38,761 nt of DNA, from assembly GCA_937982505.1 (NCBI GenBank), contig CALJLV010000095.1, forward strand, positions 1 through 38,761. Direction: 5' to 3'. Numbering within the stretch: the stretch's first letter is position 1; each line of letters begins with the position of its first letter. Source of the stretch: an uncultured Desulfobacteraceae bacterium (GTDB lineage Bacteria > Desulfobacterota > Desulfobacteria > Desulfobacterales > UBA2174). The notes beneath the pieces were generated by a model that saw only the letters and a program-made list of their open reading frames with translations, did no database searches and had not been told where the DNA came from. The translations under genes were made by a program, and so were the position numbers. Positions 8,005-16,680 of this stretch are shown piece by piece.

Positions 8005-8718
8005 ATGGACGCGACCCTCGGCCGGCCGCCGCGGCACGTGGCCATCATCATGGACGGCAACGGCCGTTGGGCCCGCAAACGGCTCCTCAACCGCGTGCGG
8101 GGCCACGAACAGGGGGCCGATACGGTCCGGCGCATCGTCAGGGCCAGCCGTCAACGGGGCATCCGCTTTTTGACCCTCTATGCCTTTTCCACCGAAAACT
8201 GGGCGCGGCCGGCCGCCGAAGTCGGGGCCCTGATGACTCTGCTGGAACGCTTTCTGGCCAGCGAAGCGCAAGAGATGATGGAACACAACATCCGGCTGCG
8301 CGTCATCGGCGAGCCGCTGCGGCTGCCCGCCACGACCCGAGAGGCGGCAGAGCGGGTTTGCCGGCAGACGGCGCCCAACGACGGGATGACCCTGATCCTG
8401 GCCCTGAGCTACGGCGGCCGCAGTGAGATTGCCGCCATGGCCAGAGACCTGGGCCGGCGGGTGGCCCTGGGCGAATTGAGCGCCGATCAGATCGACGAGG
8501 CCCTTGTCGCCGCCCACCTGTTCACGGCCGGCATTCCGGATCCGGATCTGCTGATTCGCACCAGCGGAGAAATGCGCATCAGCAATTTTCTGCTCTGGCA
8601 GATCGCCTACTGCGAGATTTTCTTCACCGACACCCTGTGGCCGGATTTTTCCGCCGCAGAATACGGTGCCATTCTCGATGCCTTTGAACGCCGTGAACGG
8701 CGTTTTGGCCGGGTTTAG
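8005..8718 (+). CDS. uppS: Isoprenyl (undecaprenyl) diphosphate synthase
   Basis: cis-Prenyltransferase that extends farnesyl diphosphate with isopentenyl diphosphate to the C55 carrier lipid for peptidoglycan and O-antigen. The start at 8005 gives MDATLGRPPRHVAIIMDGNG. The catalytic Asp is at 17 in the HVAIIMDGNGRWA motif; further landmarks are the TLYAFSTENW and DLLIRTSGEMRISNFLLWQ motifs, the latter binding substrate diphosphates. At 237 aa the length is normal. The open frame extends upstream through frr, but that part is not UppS-like. The gap to frr is 16 bp and the stop is 7 bp before cdsA. Confidence 0.95.
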   Translation: MDATLGRPPRHVAIIMDGNGRWARKRLLNRVRGHEQGADTVRRIVRASRQRGIRFLTLYAFSTENWARPAAEVGALMTLLERFLASEAQEMMEHNIRLRVIGEPLRLPATTREAAERVCRQTAPNDGMTLILALSYGGRSEIAAMARDLGRRVALGELSADQIDEALVAAHLFTAGIPDPDLLIRTSGEMRISNFLLWQIAYCEIFFTDTLWPDFSAAEYGAILDAFERRERRFGRV

Positions 8719-8725
8719 GGCCCCC

Positions 8726-9535
8726 ATGCATCTCAAGCGCTGGATTACCGGGCTGGCCCTCTTGCCGGCCCTCATCGCGTTGATCGTGGTCGGCAAACTG
8801 CCGCTGGCGCTTTTTGTCGCCCTGGTCTGCGGGCTGGCCCTCTACGAGTATCTGCGCATCGTCTCGACCGGGGCGCATCAGGCCGGCCGCGATTTCTCCG
8901 TTTTTCTGGTCCTGGCCTCGGGGCCGGGAATTGTGCTGGTCGCCCACCTGAATTCTCCGGGCCTGGTCGCCGGGGCCGTAGCGGTCTGCCTGATTCTGGC
9001 GGGCATTTCAAATACCCTGGGATATGCAGCCGGACGGCGGGTGGATGTCGGACGCATGGCCCGGCAGATTCTCGGAATCGTCTATATCGCCCTGCCACTG
9101 GCCCTGGTGGTGCTCCTGCGTCACGGCGCTGCGGGCGCGGCATGGGTTTTCTGGCTGCTCTTTCTGGTTTTTGTTGGAGATATCGGCGCTTTTTACGCCG
9201 GCGCCTATTTCGGACGCCACGCGCTCTGCCCCAAGGTGAGCCCCAAAAAGACCATCGAGGGAGGGCTGGGGGGGCTGGCCGCCAGCATCCTGGTGGGGGC
9301 CGTGTTTAAATCCCTGTTTCTGGCCGAGCTGCCCTGGGGCAGGACCATGGCCCTGATGCTGCTGGTGGGGATCGTGGCGCCCCTGGGCGATCTTTTCGAA
9401 TCGATGCTCAAGCGCATCGGTGGGATCAAGGATTCGGGGGGCATCCTGCCGGGTCACGGCGGGATGCTCGATCGCATCGATGCCCTGCTTTTCGCCATCC
9501 CCGTGGTCTACCTTTTCCGGGTTTCGTTTTTTTGA
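8726..9535 (+). CDS. cdsA: Phosphatidate cytidylyltransferase
   Basis: Membrane enzyme making CDP-diacylglycerol from phosphatidate and CTP, the branch point of phospholipid synthesis. The protein is 269 aa from the ATG at 8726, seven bases after uppS; an earlier in-frame start at 8666 lies inside uppS and is disfavoured. It is highly hydrophobic with about seven to eight membrane segments. The C-terminal family signature is complete: SMLKRIGGIKDSG followed by ILPGHGGMLDRID, preceded by SPKKTIEGGLGG. Confidence 0.95.
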   Translation: MHLKRWITGLALLPALIALIVVGKLPLALFVALVCGLALYEYLRIVSTGAHQAGRDFSVFLVLASGPGIVLVAHLNSPGLVAGAVAVCLILAGISNTLGYAAGRRVDVGRMARQILGIVYIALPLALVVLLRHGAAGAAWVFWLLFLVFVGDIGAFYAGAYFGRHALCPKVSPKKTIEGGLGGLAASILVGAVFKSLFLAELPWGRTMALMLLVGIVAPLGDLFESMLKRIGGIKDSGGILPGHGGMLDRIDALLFAIPVVYLFRVSFF

Positions 9536-9548
9536 CCTCTTCCGAGCC

Positions 9549-10715
9549 ATGCCCAGACGACGCCTCTCGATACTCGGTTCCACCGGTTCCATCGGCACCA
9601 GCACCCTGGATGTGGTGGCCCGCTTTCCGGAACGCTTCACGGTGAAGGCCCTGACGGGGGCCCGCAACGTCGAGCGGCTGGCCGAGCAGGTGGCCGCCTT
9701 TCGACCCGAACTGGCCGTGGTGCTGGACGCCCATGGGGCCGAGGCGCTCAGGCGGCGCTTGCCTGGGGATCTGGAGGTCTCCATCGCCTACGGACCCGAG
9801 GGCTACCGCGCCGCCGCGGCCGAGATCCAGGCCGACATGGTGGTGGCGGCCATGGTGGGGGCGGCCGGGTTGCTGCCGACCCTGGCGGCCATCGAGGCCG
9901 GCCGGGACGTGGCCCTGGCCAACAAGGAAACGCTGGTGATGGCCGGGGACTGGGTCATGGCGCGCGCCAGGGCCGGAGCGGTCCGGATTTTGCCGGTGGA
10001 CAGCGAACACAGCGCTATTTTTCAGTGCCTGGAAGGGAACCGGTCCTCGGATCTGGAGCGTATCTTGTTGACCGCCTCCGGTGGTCCGTTCCGTACCTGG
10101 CCGGCAGAGCGATTCGCCTCCATCGACCCGCAGCAGGCCCTGCGCCACCCCAATTGGCAGATGGGCGCCAAGATCACCATCGATTCGGCCACCCTGATGA
10201 ACAAAGGGCTGGAAGTCATCGAAGCCAGCCATCTGTTTCGGGTGCCGGCCGAGCGGATCGAAGTACTCGTTCATCCCCAGAGCATCATCCATTCGATGGT
10301 GGCCTTCCGGGACGGATCGGTGCTGGCCCAGCTCGGGATTCCGGACATGCGCACGGCCATCGCCTATGCGCTCTCCTATCCCGAGCGCCTGCCGCTGGCC
10401 CAGCCCCTGCCGGACTGGGTCGGCGTCGGGGCGCTGACGTTCGAGGCGCCGGATCTGGAACGCTTTCCATGTCTTTCATTGGCGTTCCAGGCCGCACGGG
10501 CCGGCGCCACGCTGCCGGCGGTCCTCAACGCGGCCAACGAGGTGGCGGTCGAGGCATTTCTGGAACGGCGCATCGGTTTTACCGCGATCGCCGGTTGCGT
10601 GGCCGGGGCGCTGGAGGCCCACCGCCCGGGCGCAGGCGATGATTTAGACGAGATACTGGCGGCCGACGGCTGGGCACGTCGCTGGACCGCCGAACATATT
10701 GGAAAGTTGTCATGA
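9549..10715 (+). CDS. dxr: 1-deoxy-D-xylulose 5-phosphate reductoisomerase
   Basis: Second step of the MEP isoprenoid pathway, converting DXP to MEP with NADPH; it supplies precursors for UppS encoded nearby. The protein is 388 aa from the ATG at 9549. The NADPH fingerprint GSTGSIG is at 10-16. ANKETLVMAG and PVDSEHSAIFQCL carry the metal-binding Asp and Glu, and NWQMGAKITIDSATLMNKGLE is the conserved active-site segment. The frame is open upstream to 9420 inside cdsA, but that part is not Dxr-like. The end overlaps rseP by 4 bp (ATGA). Confidence 0.97.
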   Translation: MPRRRLSILGSTGSIGTSTLDVVARFPERFTVKALTGARNVERLAEQVAAFRPELAVVLDAHGAEALRRRLPGDLEVSIAYGPEGYRAAAAEIQADMVVAAMVGAAGLLPTLAAIEAGRDVALANKETLVMAGDWVMARARAGAVRILPVDSEHSAIFQCLEGNRSSDLERILLTASGGPFRTWPAERFASIDPQQALRHPNWQMGAKITIDSATLMNKGLEVIEASHLFRVPAERIEVLVHPQSIIHSMVAFRDGSVLAQLGIPDMRTAIAYALSYPERLPLAQPLPDWVGVGALTFEAPDLERFPCLSLAFQAARAGATLPAVLNAANEVAVEAFLERRIGFTAIAGCVAGALEAHRPGAGDDLDEILAADGWARRWTAEHIGKLS

Positions 10716-11779
10716 GCGTGAGCATGCTGGCATTCGTGGTGGTTCTGGGGGTGCTGATCTTCTTCCACGAACTGGGGCATTTCCTGGTGGCACGGCTTTT
10801 CGGGGTCGGGGTGGAAAAATTTTCCCTCGGCTTCGGACCGCGTCTGGTGGGCCGGCAGGTGGGACGCACCGACTATCGCATTTCGGCCATTCCCCTGGGC
10901 GGGTATGTCAAAATGGTGGGCGAGGAGCCCGACAGCCAGATCGATGCGGCTGATATTCCCCTGTCCTTCACCCACAAGCCGGTGTCCCAGCGCATGGCCA
11001 TCGTGGCCGCCGGACCGGTATTCAACCTCCTGCTGGCGGTGGCGATTTTTTATCTGGTTTTCCAGATCGCCGGACTGACGGTCCTGCTGCCCACGGTGGG
11101 GCAGGTGACGGTCGAATCTCCGGCGGCCCGGGCCGGTTTGCGCCAGGGCGACCGCATCGTGGGCATCGACCAAGCGCCGGTGGCCGATTGGGATCAGATG
11201 GCGCGCCTGATCGGCGCCAGCCAGGGACGCTCGCTTCAGGTGGCCTACCAGCGCGAAGGGGAGATCGGAACGGTGGAGATTGTGCCCGAGGTGCGCCGGA
11301 CCCCCAACCTGTTTGGCGAACCCCAGGATCGTTACGTCATCGGAATCACCGCGTCGGGGGAAATCGAAACCCGCCGCATCGGCCCCCTGGGCGCCGCCGG
11401 GGCGGCCTTTCGACAGACCTACGCCATCGTCAAATTGACCGTCATCAGCGTGGCCAAGATCATCACCGGAACCCTGTCGGCCAAGACCCTGGGGGGACCG
11501 ATCATGATCGCCGAGATGGCCGGCCAGCAGGCCCGTGAAGGTCTGGTCAACCTGATGTTCTTTACCGCCCTGATCAGCATCAACCTGGCCATTCTCAACA
11601 TCCTGCCCATTCCGGTCCTCGACGGCGGGCACCTGCTCTTTTTCGCCATCGAGGCCCTGCGCGGGCGGCCGGTGAGCATCCGCGTGCGCGAGGTGGCCCA
11701 GCAGGCCGGGATGTTCCTGCTCATGCTGCTCATGGTGCTGGTGTTCTACAACGACATCGTGCGGATTCTGGCCAGTTGA
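10712..11779 (+). CDS. rseP: Site-2 membrane metalloprotease RseP
   Basis: Intramembrane zinc protease that cleaves membrane anchors such as anti-sigma factors and leftover signal peptides. The protein is 355 aa. The zinc motif HELGH is at residues 19-23 in the first membrane helix. A single PDZ domain follows (about 125-205; SPAARAGLRQGDRIVGI), and the C-terminal LNILPIPVLDGGHL carries the third zinc ligand. Many non-enteric RseP proteins have one PDZ; E. coli has two. It overlaps dxr by 4 bp and ends the cluster, with a terminator 72 bp downstream. Confidence 0.96.
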   Translation: MSVSMLAFVVVLGVLIFFHELGHFLVARLFGVGVEKFSLGFGPRLVGRQVGRTDYRISAIPLGGYVKMVGEEPDSQIDAADIPLSFTHKPVSQRMAIVAAGPVFNLLLAVAIFYLVFQIAGLTVLLPTVGQVTVESPAARAGLRQGDRIVGIDQAPVADWDQMARLIGASQGRSLQVAYQREGEIGTVEIVPEVRRTPNLFGEPQDRYVIGITASGEIETRRIGPLGAAGAAFRQTYAIVKLTVISVAKIITGTLSAKTLGGPIMIAEMAGQQAREGLVNLMFFTALISINLAILNILPIPVLDGGHLLFFAIEALRGRPVSIRVREVAQQAGMFLLMLLMVLVFYNDIVRILAS

Positions 11780-11850
11780 GCGAGGCGAGGGGGTGGATGC
11801 CGCGTCCCGAACCGGCCCATCGTGCGGATCGATCCCCGAGGTCCGTCAAG

Positions 11851-11884
11851 GTCCCGCACCGGCGCTGCCCGGAGGGACTTTTTT
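11851..11884 (+). terminator. Rho-independent terminator after rseP
   Basis: GTCCC (11851-11855) pairs with GGGAC (11874-11878), with an inner CCGG/CCGG helix (11859-11862 and 11869-11872) around CGCTGC, followed directly by six T residues (11879-11884). Position and strand fit the end of the rpsB-rseP transcription unit. Confidence 0.6.
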
Positions 11885-11925
11885 CCGTTTGGCGGTTTTT
11901 TGCCCTGCCGGTGTTTCCGGACTTC

Positions 11926-12072
11926 AGATCCCTCGTCGTCCCTCCTCGGGATGACACGGGAGGGGGAGCCGCCTACTCGGGATGACATTTCAGGTTTTAG
12001 GTTTCAGCCCTCAGCCCTGTCGGGGGAGCCGCCTCCGCAAGGGATGACGCTCCCTTCCCGTGTCATCCCGAG
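11926..12072. repeat. Diverged MITE/REP-like repeat with 16-bp inverted ends
   Basis: CTCGGGATGACACGGG (11945-11960) recurs as an exact inverted copy at 12057-12072. A further CTCGGGATGACA lies at about 11976-11987, and the 13-bp string GGGGGAGCCGCCT is directly repeated at 11962-11974 and 12022-12034. The segment 11926-11956 resembles one end of the two repeat copies at 16.3-16.8 kb, so this appears to be a rearranged member of the same family. Confidence 0.6.
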
Positions 12073-12112
12073 CTCCTGCGGATGGCTCCGGCACCAACTT
12101 TTCAACTGCGGC

Positions 12113-12142
12113 TTGATCGTCCGGCCGTCGTTGGGCTATAAG
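12113..12142 (+). promoter_or_regulatory. Putative sigma-70 promoter for purSL-purQ
   Basis: TTGATC (12113-12118; 4 of 6) is separated by 18 bp from TATAAG (12137-12142; 5 of 6), about 118 bp upstream of the purSL start. No PUR-box-like palindrome was recognised beside it. Confidence 0.45.
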
Positions 12143-12259
12143 CCAGGTTACCGTTTTTCGCGGCGCCGCCTTTTCTCGTTGTCGTGATCGGGTTCTATCG
12201 CCGCGTTCATTCCCGCACTCCCGCCATTTGCGGGACAGCCCTCGATCTGGAAGCGCGCC

Positions 12260-15250
12260 ATGCCGCAGCGACTCGAAATTACACTCAAACCGGAGCTGTT
12301 CGACGCCGAGGGCGAGGCCCTGCGGCGCAAGGCGGCGGCCTACTTCGGCCTGGCCCTGGACAGCGTGCGCACCGTTCACATACTGACGGTCGATGCCGAC
12401 CTGAACCCCGAACAACTCGAGCGGATCCGCACCGAGGTCTTTACCAATCCGGTGACCCAGGTGTCGGCCTTCACCCCGCTGGCCGAGCCCTTCGACTGGG
12501 TCGTGTGGGTCGGGTACCGGCCGGGGGTCAAGGACAACCCCGGCGCCACGGCGGTCGAGGCCATCGAGGATTGCCTGGATGTTCGCCTGAAACCCCACGA
12601 GGCGGTATATACCTCCCGGCGTTACTGCGTGAGCGCCGCCGGGCTGGCGCGTGCCGACCTGGAGCGCATCGCCAACCAGCTTCTGGCCAACGATATCATC
12701 CAGCAGTGGCGCGTGTTCAGCCGGCAAGAGTGGGACCCGGGGGTGGGGATCGGGATCATCATTCCCAAAGTCATTCTGGACCACACCCCGACGGTGGCCG
12801 TTTTGCCCATCGACAGCGATGACCAGCTGCGGCGGATCAGCGACGCCCGGGGCCTGGCCCTCAACCCCAACGACATCCCCACCATCCGGGCCTATTTCCG
12901 CAACCCCGAGGTGATGGCGGCCCGCCGGGCCGTGGGGCTGGGCGATCCGACGGACATTGAGCTGGAATACATCTCCCAGGCCCGCAGCGACCATTGCAAC
13001 CACAATACGTTTCGCGGTCTTTTCCGCTACCTGGACCTGGAGACGGGGCAGGCCGAAACGGTGGACAACCTCTTCAAGACCTGCATCGAGGCGCCCACCC
13101 TGGCCTTGAAGGAGAAGAAGGACTGGGTCGTTTCGGTGCTCTGGGACAATGCCGGGGTGGGGCGCCTGGATGCGGACCATTACTACACCATCACCGGCGA
13201 GACCCACAACAGTCCCTCCAATATGGAAGCCTACGGGGGGGCCATCACCGGAATCGTGGGGGTCTACCGCGACCCCTTGGGCACCGGGCTCGGATCGCGT
13301 CTGATCATGGGTGCCTACGGCTTTTGCGTGGGGCCTTACGACTATGACGGGGATCTGAAGCCCCGGCTTCACCCGCGGCGCCTGCTCGACGGGGTCATCG
13401 AGGGGGTGCGCGACGGGGGCAACAAGAGCGGGGTGCCCACCCCCTTCGGCCAGGTCCTGTTCCACCCGGGGTATCTGGGTAAATGCCTGGTTTTCGTCAC
13501 CGCCCTGGGGGTCATGCCGGCGGTGGTGGCCGGAGTCCCCTCGGAACACAAGACCACGTCTCCCGGGGATCTGGTGATCATGTGCGGGGGCCGGGTGGGC
13601 AAGGACGGGATCCACGGGGTGACGGCCTCTTCGGAGGTGTTTTCCGAGCATACCCCGGCCGGCCACGTGCAGATCGGCGACCCCTACACCCAGAAGAAGA
13701 TGCACGATTTTCTCCTCGAGGCCCGTGACGCCGGCCTGATCCGTTTTGTCACCGACAACGGGGGCGGGGGGCTTTCCTCCTCGGTGGGCGAATCGGCGCG
13801 TTTTGCCAACGGGGCGCTCATCGATCTGGAAAAGGTCCCCTTGAAGTATGCCGGTCTGGACCAGTGGGAGATCTGGGTCAGCGAATCCCAGGAACGGATG
13901 ACCGTGGCGGTGGCCCCCCAGGATGCCGAACGCTTTCTGGCCCTTTCGCGCCAGCACGCCGTGGAGAGTACGGTCATCGGCCGTTACACCGATACGGGAC
14001 GCTTGCAGATCCGTTACGCGGGCAAGACCTGCGCCGATGTGGATCTGTCCCTGCTCGAATCCGGGTTTCCCCAGTGGACCTTCGAAGCCCATTGGCAGTC
14101 CCCGGCCCTGCGGGGCCTGGCCGAGCCGGTCATCGGCGAGCCCGCCGATTACGACGGTCTGCTGCTGGCCATGCTCGGCCGACCCAACATCTGCGCCAAG
14201 AACTGGATCGCGCGCCAGTACGATCACGAGGTCCAGGGGACCAGTGTTCTCAAGCCCCTTGTGGGGGCCGGCCGCGACGTGCCCGGCGATGCCGCCGTGC
14301 TGCGGCCGGTGCTGGGCACCCCGGCCGGTCTGGCCTTTGCCCAGGCCCTCCTGCCCCATTATGCGGCCATCGACGCCTATCACATGGTGGCCTGCACCAT
14401 GGACGAGGCCGTGCGGCGCCTCATCGCCGTGGGTGGAGACCCGCACCACATCGGCGGGGTGGACAATTTCTGCTGGCCCAGCATCCAGTACGAGCCTCAG
14501 ACGAATCCGGACGGACGATTCAAGGCCGCCCAGCTCGTGCGGGCCTGCTGGGCCCTGCGGGATGTGTGCCTGGCCTATGCCATCCCGCTGCTGTCGGGCA
14601 AGGACAGCATGTATGTGGACGGCCACCTGCCCGGACGTTTCGGCGAGCGGCACAAGGTCAGCGCCCTGCCCACCTTGCAGTTTTCCGCCGTGAGCGCCAT
14701 CGACGACCTGACCCGCTGCACCACCCTGGAGGTCAAGGCTCCCGGAGACGGAGTGTATGTGCTGGGAGAGACGGCCGACGAACTCGGCGGTTCGGAGTAC
14801 TACGATCTCTTCGGCGATGTCGGTTCCCAGGTACCCCAAACGGCTCCCGAACGGTTCTGGCCGCTTTACCTGGCCCTGGCCCGGGCCATTGCCCAGGGGT
14901 GGGTCGCCTCGGCCCACGGGGTCTACCGCGGCGGGCTGGGGGTCCATCTGGCCCTGGTGGCCATGGCCGGCCGTCTCGGGATGGAGATCGATTTGGGGCG
15001 GGTGCCGGGGACGGAAGGGATGCGGGCCGACAAGATCCTCTTTTCGGAGTCTGCCGGACGCTTCATCGTCACCGTCGACCCGGCCTGCCAGGGGCGTTTC
15101 GAAACACTTTTTCAGGGGATGCCCTGCACCCGGGTCGGAACGGTGAGCGCCGATCCGAACCTTGTGGTGCGGCACGGGGACCGGGCCTTGACGCGGCTTC
15201 CGGTAACCCGGCTCCTTGAGGCCTGGAAGAGGCCGTTCGGCCATCTCTAG
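12260..15250 (+). CDS. purL: Phosphoribosylformylglycinamidine synthase, PurS-PurL fusion
   Basis: Synthetase component of FGAM synthase, which converts FGAR to FGAM with ATP and ammonia from the PurQ glutaminase in purine synthesis. At 996 aa it exceeds stand-alone PurL (about 740) because the N terminus carries a PurS-like domain (RLEITLKPELFDAEGEAL...). It is shorter than the enteric enzyme (about 1300), which also contains the glutaminase. Core motifs are present in variant form: ARSDHCNHNTF for the usual SEHCRHK, and GETHNSPSNME for ETHNHP. ADP-binding and second AIR-synthase-like halves follow (SGKDSM, GVYRGGLGVHLAL). It is followed by purQ after 44 bp. The family is secure; PurSL is the better descriptive name. 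Confidence 0.93.
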   Translation: MPQRLEITLKPELFDAEGEALRRKAAAYFGLALDSVRTVHILTVDADLNPEQLERIRTEVFTNPVTQVSAFTPLAEPFDWVVWVGYRPGVKDNPGATAVEAIEDCLDVRLKPHEAVYTSRRYCVSAAGLARADLERIANQLLANDIIQQWRVFSRQEWDPGVGIGIIIPKVILDHTPTVAVLPIDSDDQLRRISDARGLALNPNDIPTIRAYFRNPEVMAARRAVGLGDPTDIELEYISQARSDHCNHNTFRGLFRYLDLETGQAETVDNLFKTCIEAPTLALKEKKDWVVSVLWDNAGVGRLDADHYYTITGETHNSPSNMEAYGGAITGIVGVYRDPLGTGLGSRLIMGAYGFCVGPYDYDGDLKPRLHPRRLLDGVIEGVRDGGNKSGVPTPFGQVLFHPGYLGKCLVFVTALGVMPAVVAGVPSEHKTTSPGDLVIMCGGRVGKDGIHGVTASSEVFSEHTPAGHVQIGDPYTQKKMHDFLLEARDAGLIRFVTDNGGGGLSSSVGESARFANGALIDLEKVPLKYAGLDQWEIWVSESQERMTVAVAPQDAERFLALSRQHAVESTVIGRYTDTGRLQIRYAGKTCADVDLSLLESGFPQWTFEAHWQSPALRGLAEPVIGEPADYDGLLLAMLGRPNICAKNWIARQYDHEVQGTSVLKPLVGAGRDVPGDAAVLRPVLGTPAGLAFAQALLPHYAAIDAYHMVACTMDEAVRRLIAVGGDPHHIGGVDNFCWPSIQYEPQTNPDGRFKAAQLVRACWALRDVCLAYAIPLLSGKDSMYVDGHLPGRFGERHKVSALPTLQFSAVSAIDDLTRCTTLEVKAPGDGVYVLGETADELGGSEYYDLFGDVGSQVPQTAPERFWPLYLALARAIAQGWVASAHGVYRGGLGVHLALVAMAGRLGMEIDLGRVPGTEGMRADKILFSESAGRFIVTVDPACQGRFETLFQGMPCTRVGTVSADPNLVVRHGDRALTRLPVTRLLEAWKRPFGHL

Positions 15251-15294
15251 TCGTAAACGCCAAGTCAACGCCCGCAATCTTTGGACAATTGAAA

Positions 15295-16122
15295 ATGACG
15301 CCCATGACACCCATCGACGCCCTGGTACTGACCGGATACGGCCTGAACTGCGATCATGAAACGGCCCACACCCTGAATCTGGCCGGGGCTCGGGCCCACC
15401 GGGTCCACATCAATGCCCTCATCGATGGAAGCGTGACCCTGGAACGATTCCAGATCCTGGTGTTCGGCGGCGGGTTCAGCTGGGGCGACGATCACGGTGC
15501 CGGGGTGGTCCAGGCCGTGCGCATGAAGAACCGGATCGGGGACCAGATTCTCTCCTTTGTGGACCGCGGCAATCTGGTGTTGGGGATCTGTAACGGCTTC
15601 CAGGTCCTGGTCAATCTGGGTCTTCTTCCGGGCCTGGACGGCGACTACACCGCCCGATGCGTCGCCCTGACCGACAACGACTGCGGCAGCTTTCGCAACG
15701 ACTGGGTGCATCTGAAGGTGGAACTGGACAGCCCCTGCATTTTCACCCGCGGCCTGTCCCGGATCGAACTGCCCATCCGCCACGGGGAGGGGAAACTGGT
15801 CGCCTCCCGCGAAATCCTCCAACGCCTCCAGGCCGGCGGACAGGTGGTGTTGCGGTATGCCGACGCCCAGGGCCGGCGGGCGGGCGGGGCTTTTCCCGCC
15901 AATCCCAACGGATCTCTGGACGATATTGCCGGGATCTGCGATCCCACGGGACGAATTTTCGGTCTCATGCCCCATCCGGAAGGCTACCACCACTGGACCC
16001 ACCATCCGGACTGGCCCCGGATCAAGGACCAGTGCCGGCGCAGCGGAACGCCGCTGCCCGAGGGAGCGACCCCGGGCCTGGAGATTTTTCGCAGTGCCGT
16101 GGCGTATCTTCAGGCGGCGTAG
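15295..16122 (+). CDS. purQ: FGAM synthase glutaminase subunit
   Basis: Class I glutamine amidotransferase that supplies ammonia to the PurSL synthetase. The protein is 275 aa from the ATG at 15295 (TTG at 15289 and ATG at 15304 are alternatives; the ribosome site is weak). The nucleophile is Cys99 in VLGICNGFQVL, and the His-x-Glu partner is in LMPHPEGYHHW. The oxyanion-region glycines are in FGGGFSWGDDHGAG. It is longer than B. subtilis PurQ (about 227 aa), with extra C-terminal sequence after the catalytic His, as in other PurSL-linked glutaminases. It is likely co-transcribed with purSL. Confidence 0.92.
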   Translation: MTPMTPIDALVLTGYGLNCDHETAHTLNLAGARAHRVHINALIDGSVTLERFQILVFGGGFSWGDDHGAGVVQAVRMKNRIGDQILSFVDRGNLVLGICNGFQVLVNLGLLPGLDGDYTARCVALTDNDCGSFRNDWVHLKVELDSPCIFTRGLSRIELPIRHGEGKLVASREILQRLQAGGQVVLRYADAQGRRAGGAFPANPNGSLDDIAGICDPTGRIFGLMPHPEGYHHWTHHPDWPRIKDQCRRSGTPLPEGATPGLEIFRSAVAYLQAA

Positions 16123-16191
16123 GCTCTATAAAAGAGACTCGGTCTCTTCCGGCCGTATCGTTCCGATGAACATGGATTCCTGATCCAGTCA

Positions 16192-16270
16192 GGAATGACG
16201 GAAAGAGGGTCGGGAGGACGGAAAGAGGGTCGGAATGACGGAAAGAGGGTGAAATGGTGGAAAGGCGGTC
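16192..16270. repeat. 20-bp tandem repeat, about four copies
   Basis: Three near-identical 20-bp units at 16192-16211, 16212-16231 and 16232-16251 share the core GACGGAAAGAGGGT. A degenerate fourth unit (about 15 of 20 matches) runs to 16270. The first unit is adjoined by a GGATTCCTG...CAGGAATGAC inverted repeat of the type scattered in many proteobacterial genomes. Confidence 0.75.
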
Positions 16271-16336
16271 GGATCCGGGATCTTCCGGCGCCGTCAGCCC
16301 GGATCCCGAAGCGCACGATTCATGCTCTGATGCCTT

Positions 16337-16450
16337 CGTAAAAAATCCGAATTGTCATCCCGAGCGCAGCGAGGGATCTCTTCGTAAAACGAAATGTATA
16401 ATAATAGCAGATGGTTGAGATTCCTCGTCGCAAGCCCCTCGGAATGACAA
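16337..16450 (+). repeat. MITE/REP-like element, copy 1
   Basis: The 114-bp element is bounded inside by imperfect 13-bp inverted ends: TTGTCATCCCGAG (16352-16364) and CTCGGAATGACAA (16438-16450), 12 of 13 matching. An outer perfect 10-bp inverted pair TCGTAAAAAA/TTTTTTACGA (16336-16345 and 16466-16475) encloses it. It has no coding capacity. It is about 94 percent identical (some 7 mismatches, counted by eye) to the reverse complement of 16681-16794. Confidence 0.8.
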
Positions 16451-16616
16451 CGGTTGTTTCTCGGCTTTTTTACGACGTTATCACGGTTGGGGGAACAAAT
16501 TGAACCGTTTTTTCGTATTGAACATTTTTGACGGATTTAACATCTTCGATCCGGTGCTGAATGTCAATAAAAATGAAACCGTGACCGGTCAACTCCAAAA
16601 AAGAGCCGGAAGATCT

Positions 16617-16675
16617 CCCCCCTTTGACAAAGGGGGGCCGGGGGGGATTTCGAAAAGGGGGGCCGGGGGGGATTT
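16617..16675. repeat. G-rich hairpin and duplicated element
   Basis: CCCCCCTTT (16617-16625) pairs perfectly with AAAGGGGGG (16629-16637) around the loop GAC. The right half, a 22-bp AAAG6CC-G7-ATTT block, is exactly duplicated at 16629-16650 and 16654-16675 with a 25-bp period. Such CCCTTTGACAAAGGG elements recur in many bacterial genomes. The G-runs could also form a quadruplex. Confidence 0.75.
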
Positions 16676-16680
16676 TACCA

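Larger units (their letters stand above)
11780..12259. other. rseP-purSL intergenic region with repeats
   Basis: A 480-bp gap without a gene. It contains a rho-independent terminator for the rseP cluster (11851-11884), a REP/MITE-like repeat relic (about 11926-12072) and a putative promoter for purSL (12113-12142). Short frames through it are low-complexity and unlike any protein I know. Confidence 0.6.

Noticed and set aside
12011..15310. Very long open frame antisense to purSL (about 1100 codons)
   Set aside because: The translation is rich in Gly, Arg, His, Pro and Asp with no domain pattern. It mirrors the strong PurSL reading frame and arises from GC-skewed codon use.
16132..16148. Hairpin AAGAGAC/GTCTCTT after purQ as a terminator
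   Set aside because: No T-run follows, and the stem is short with few GC pairs.
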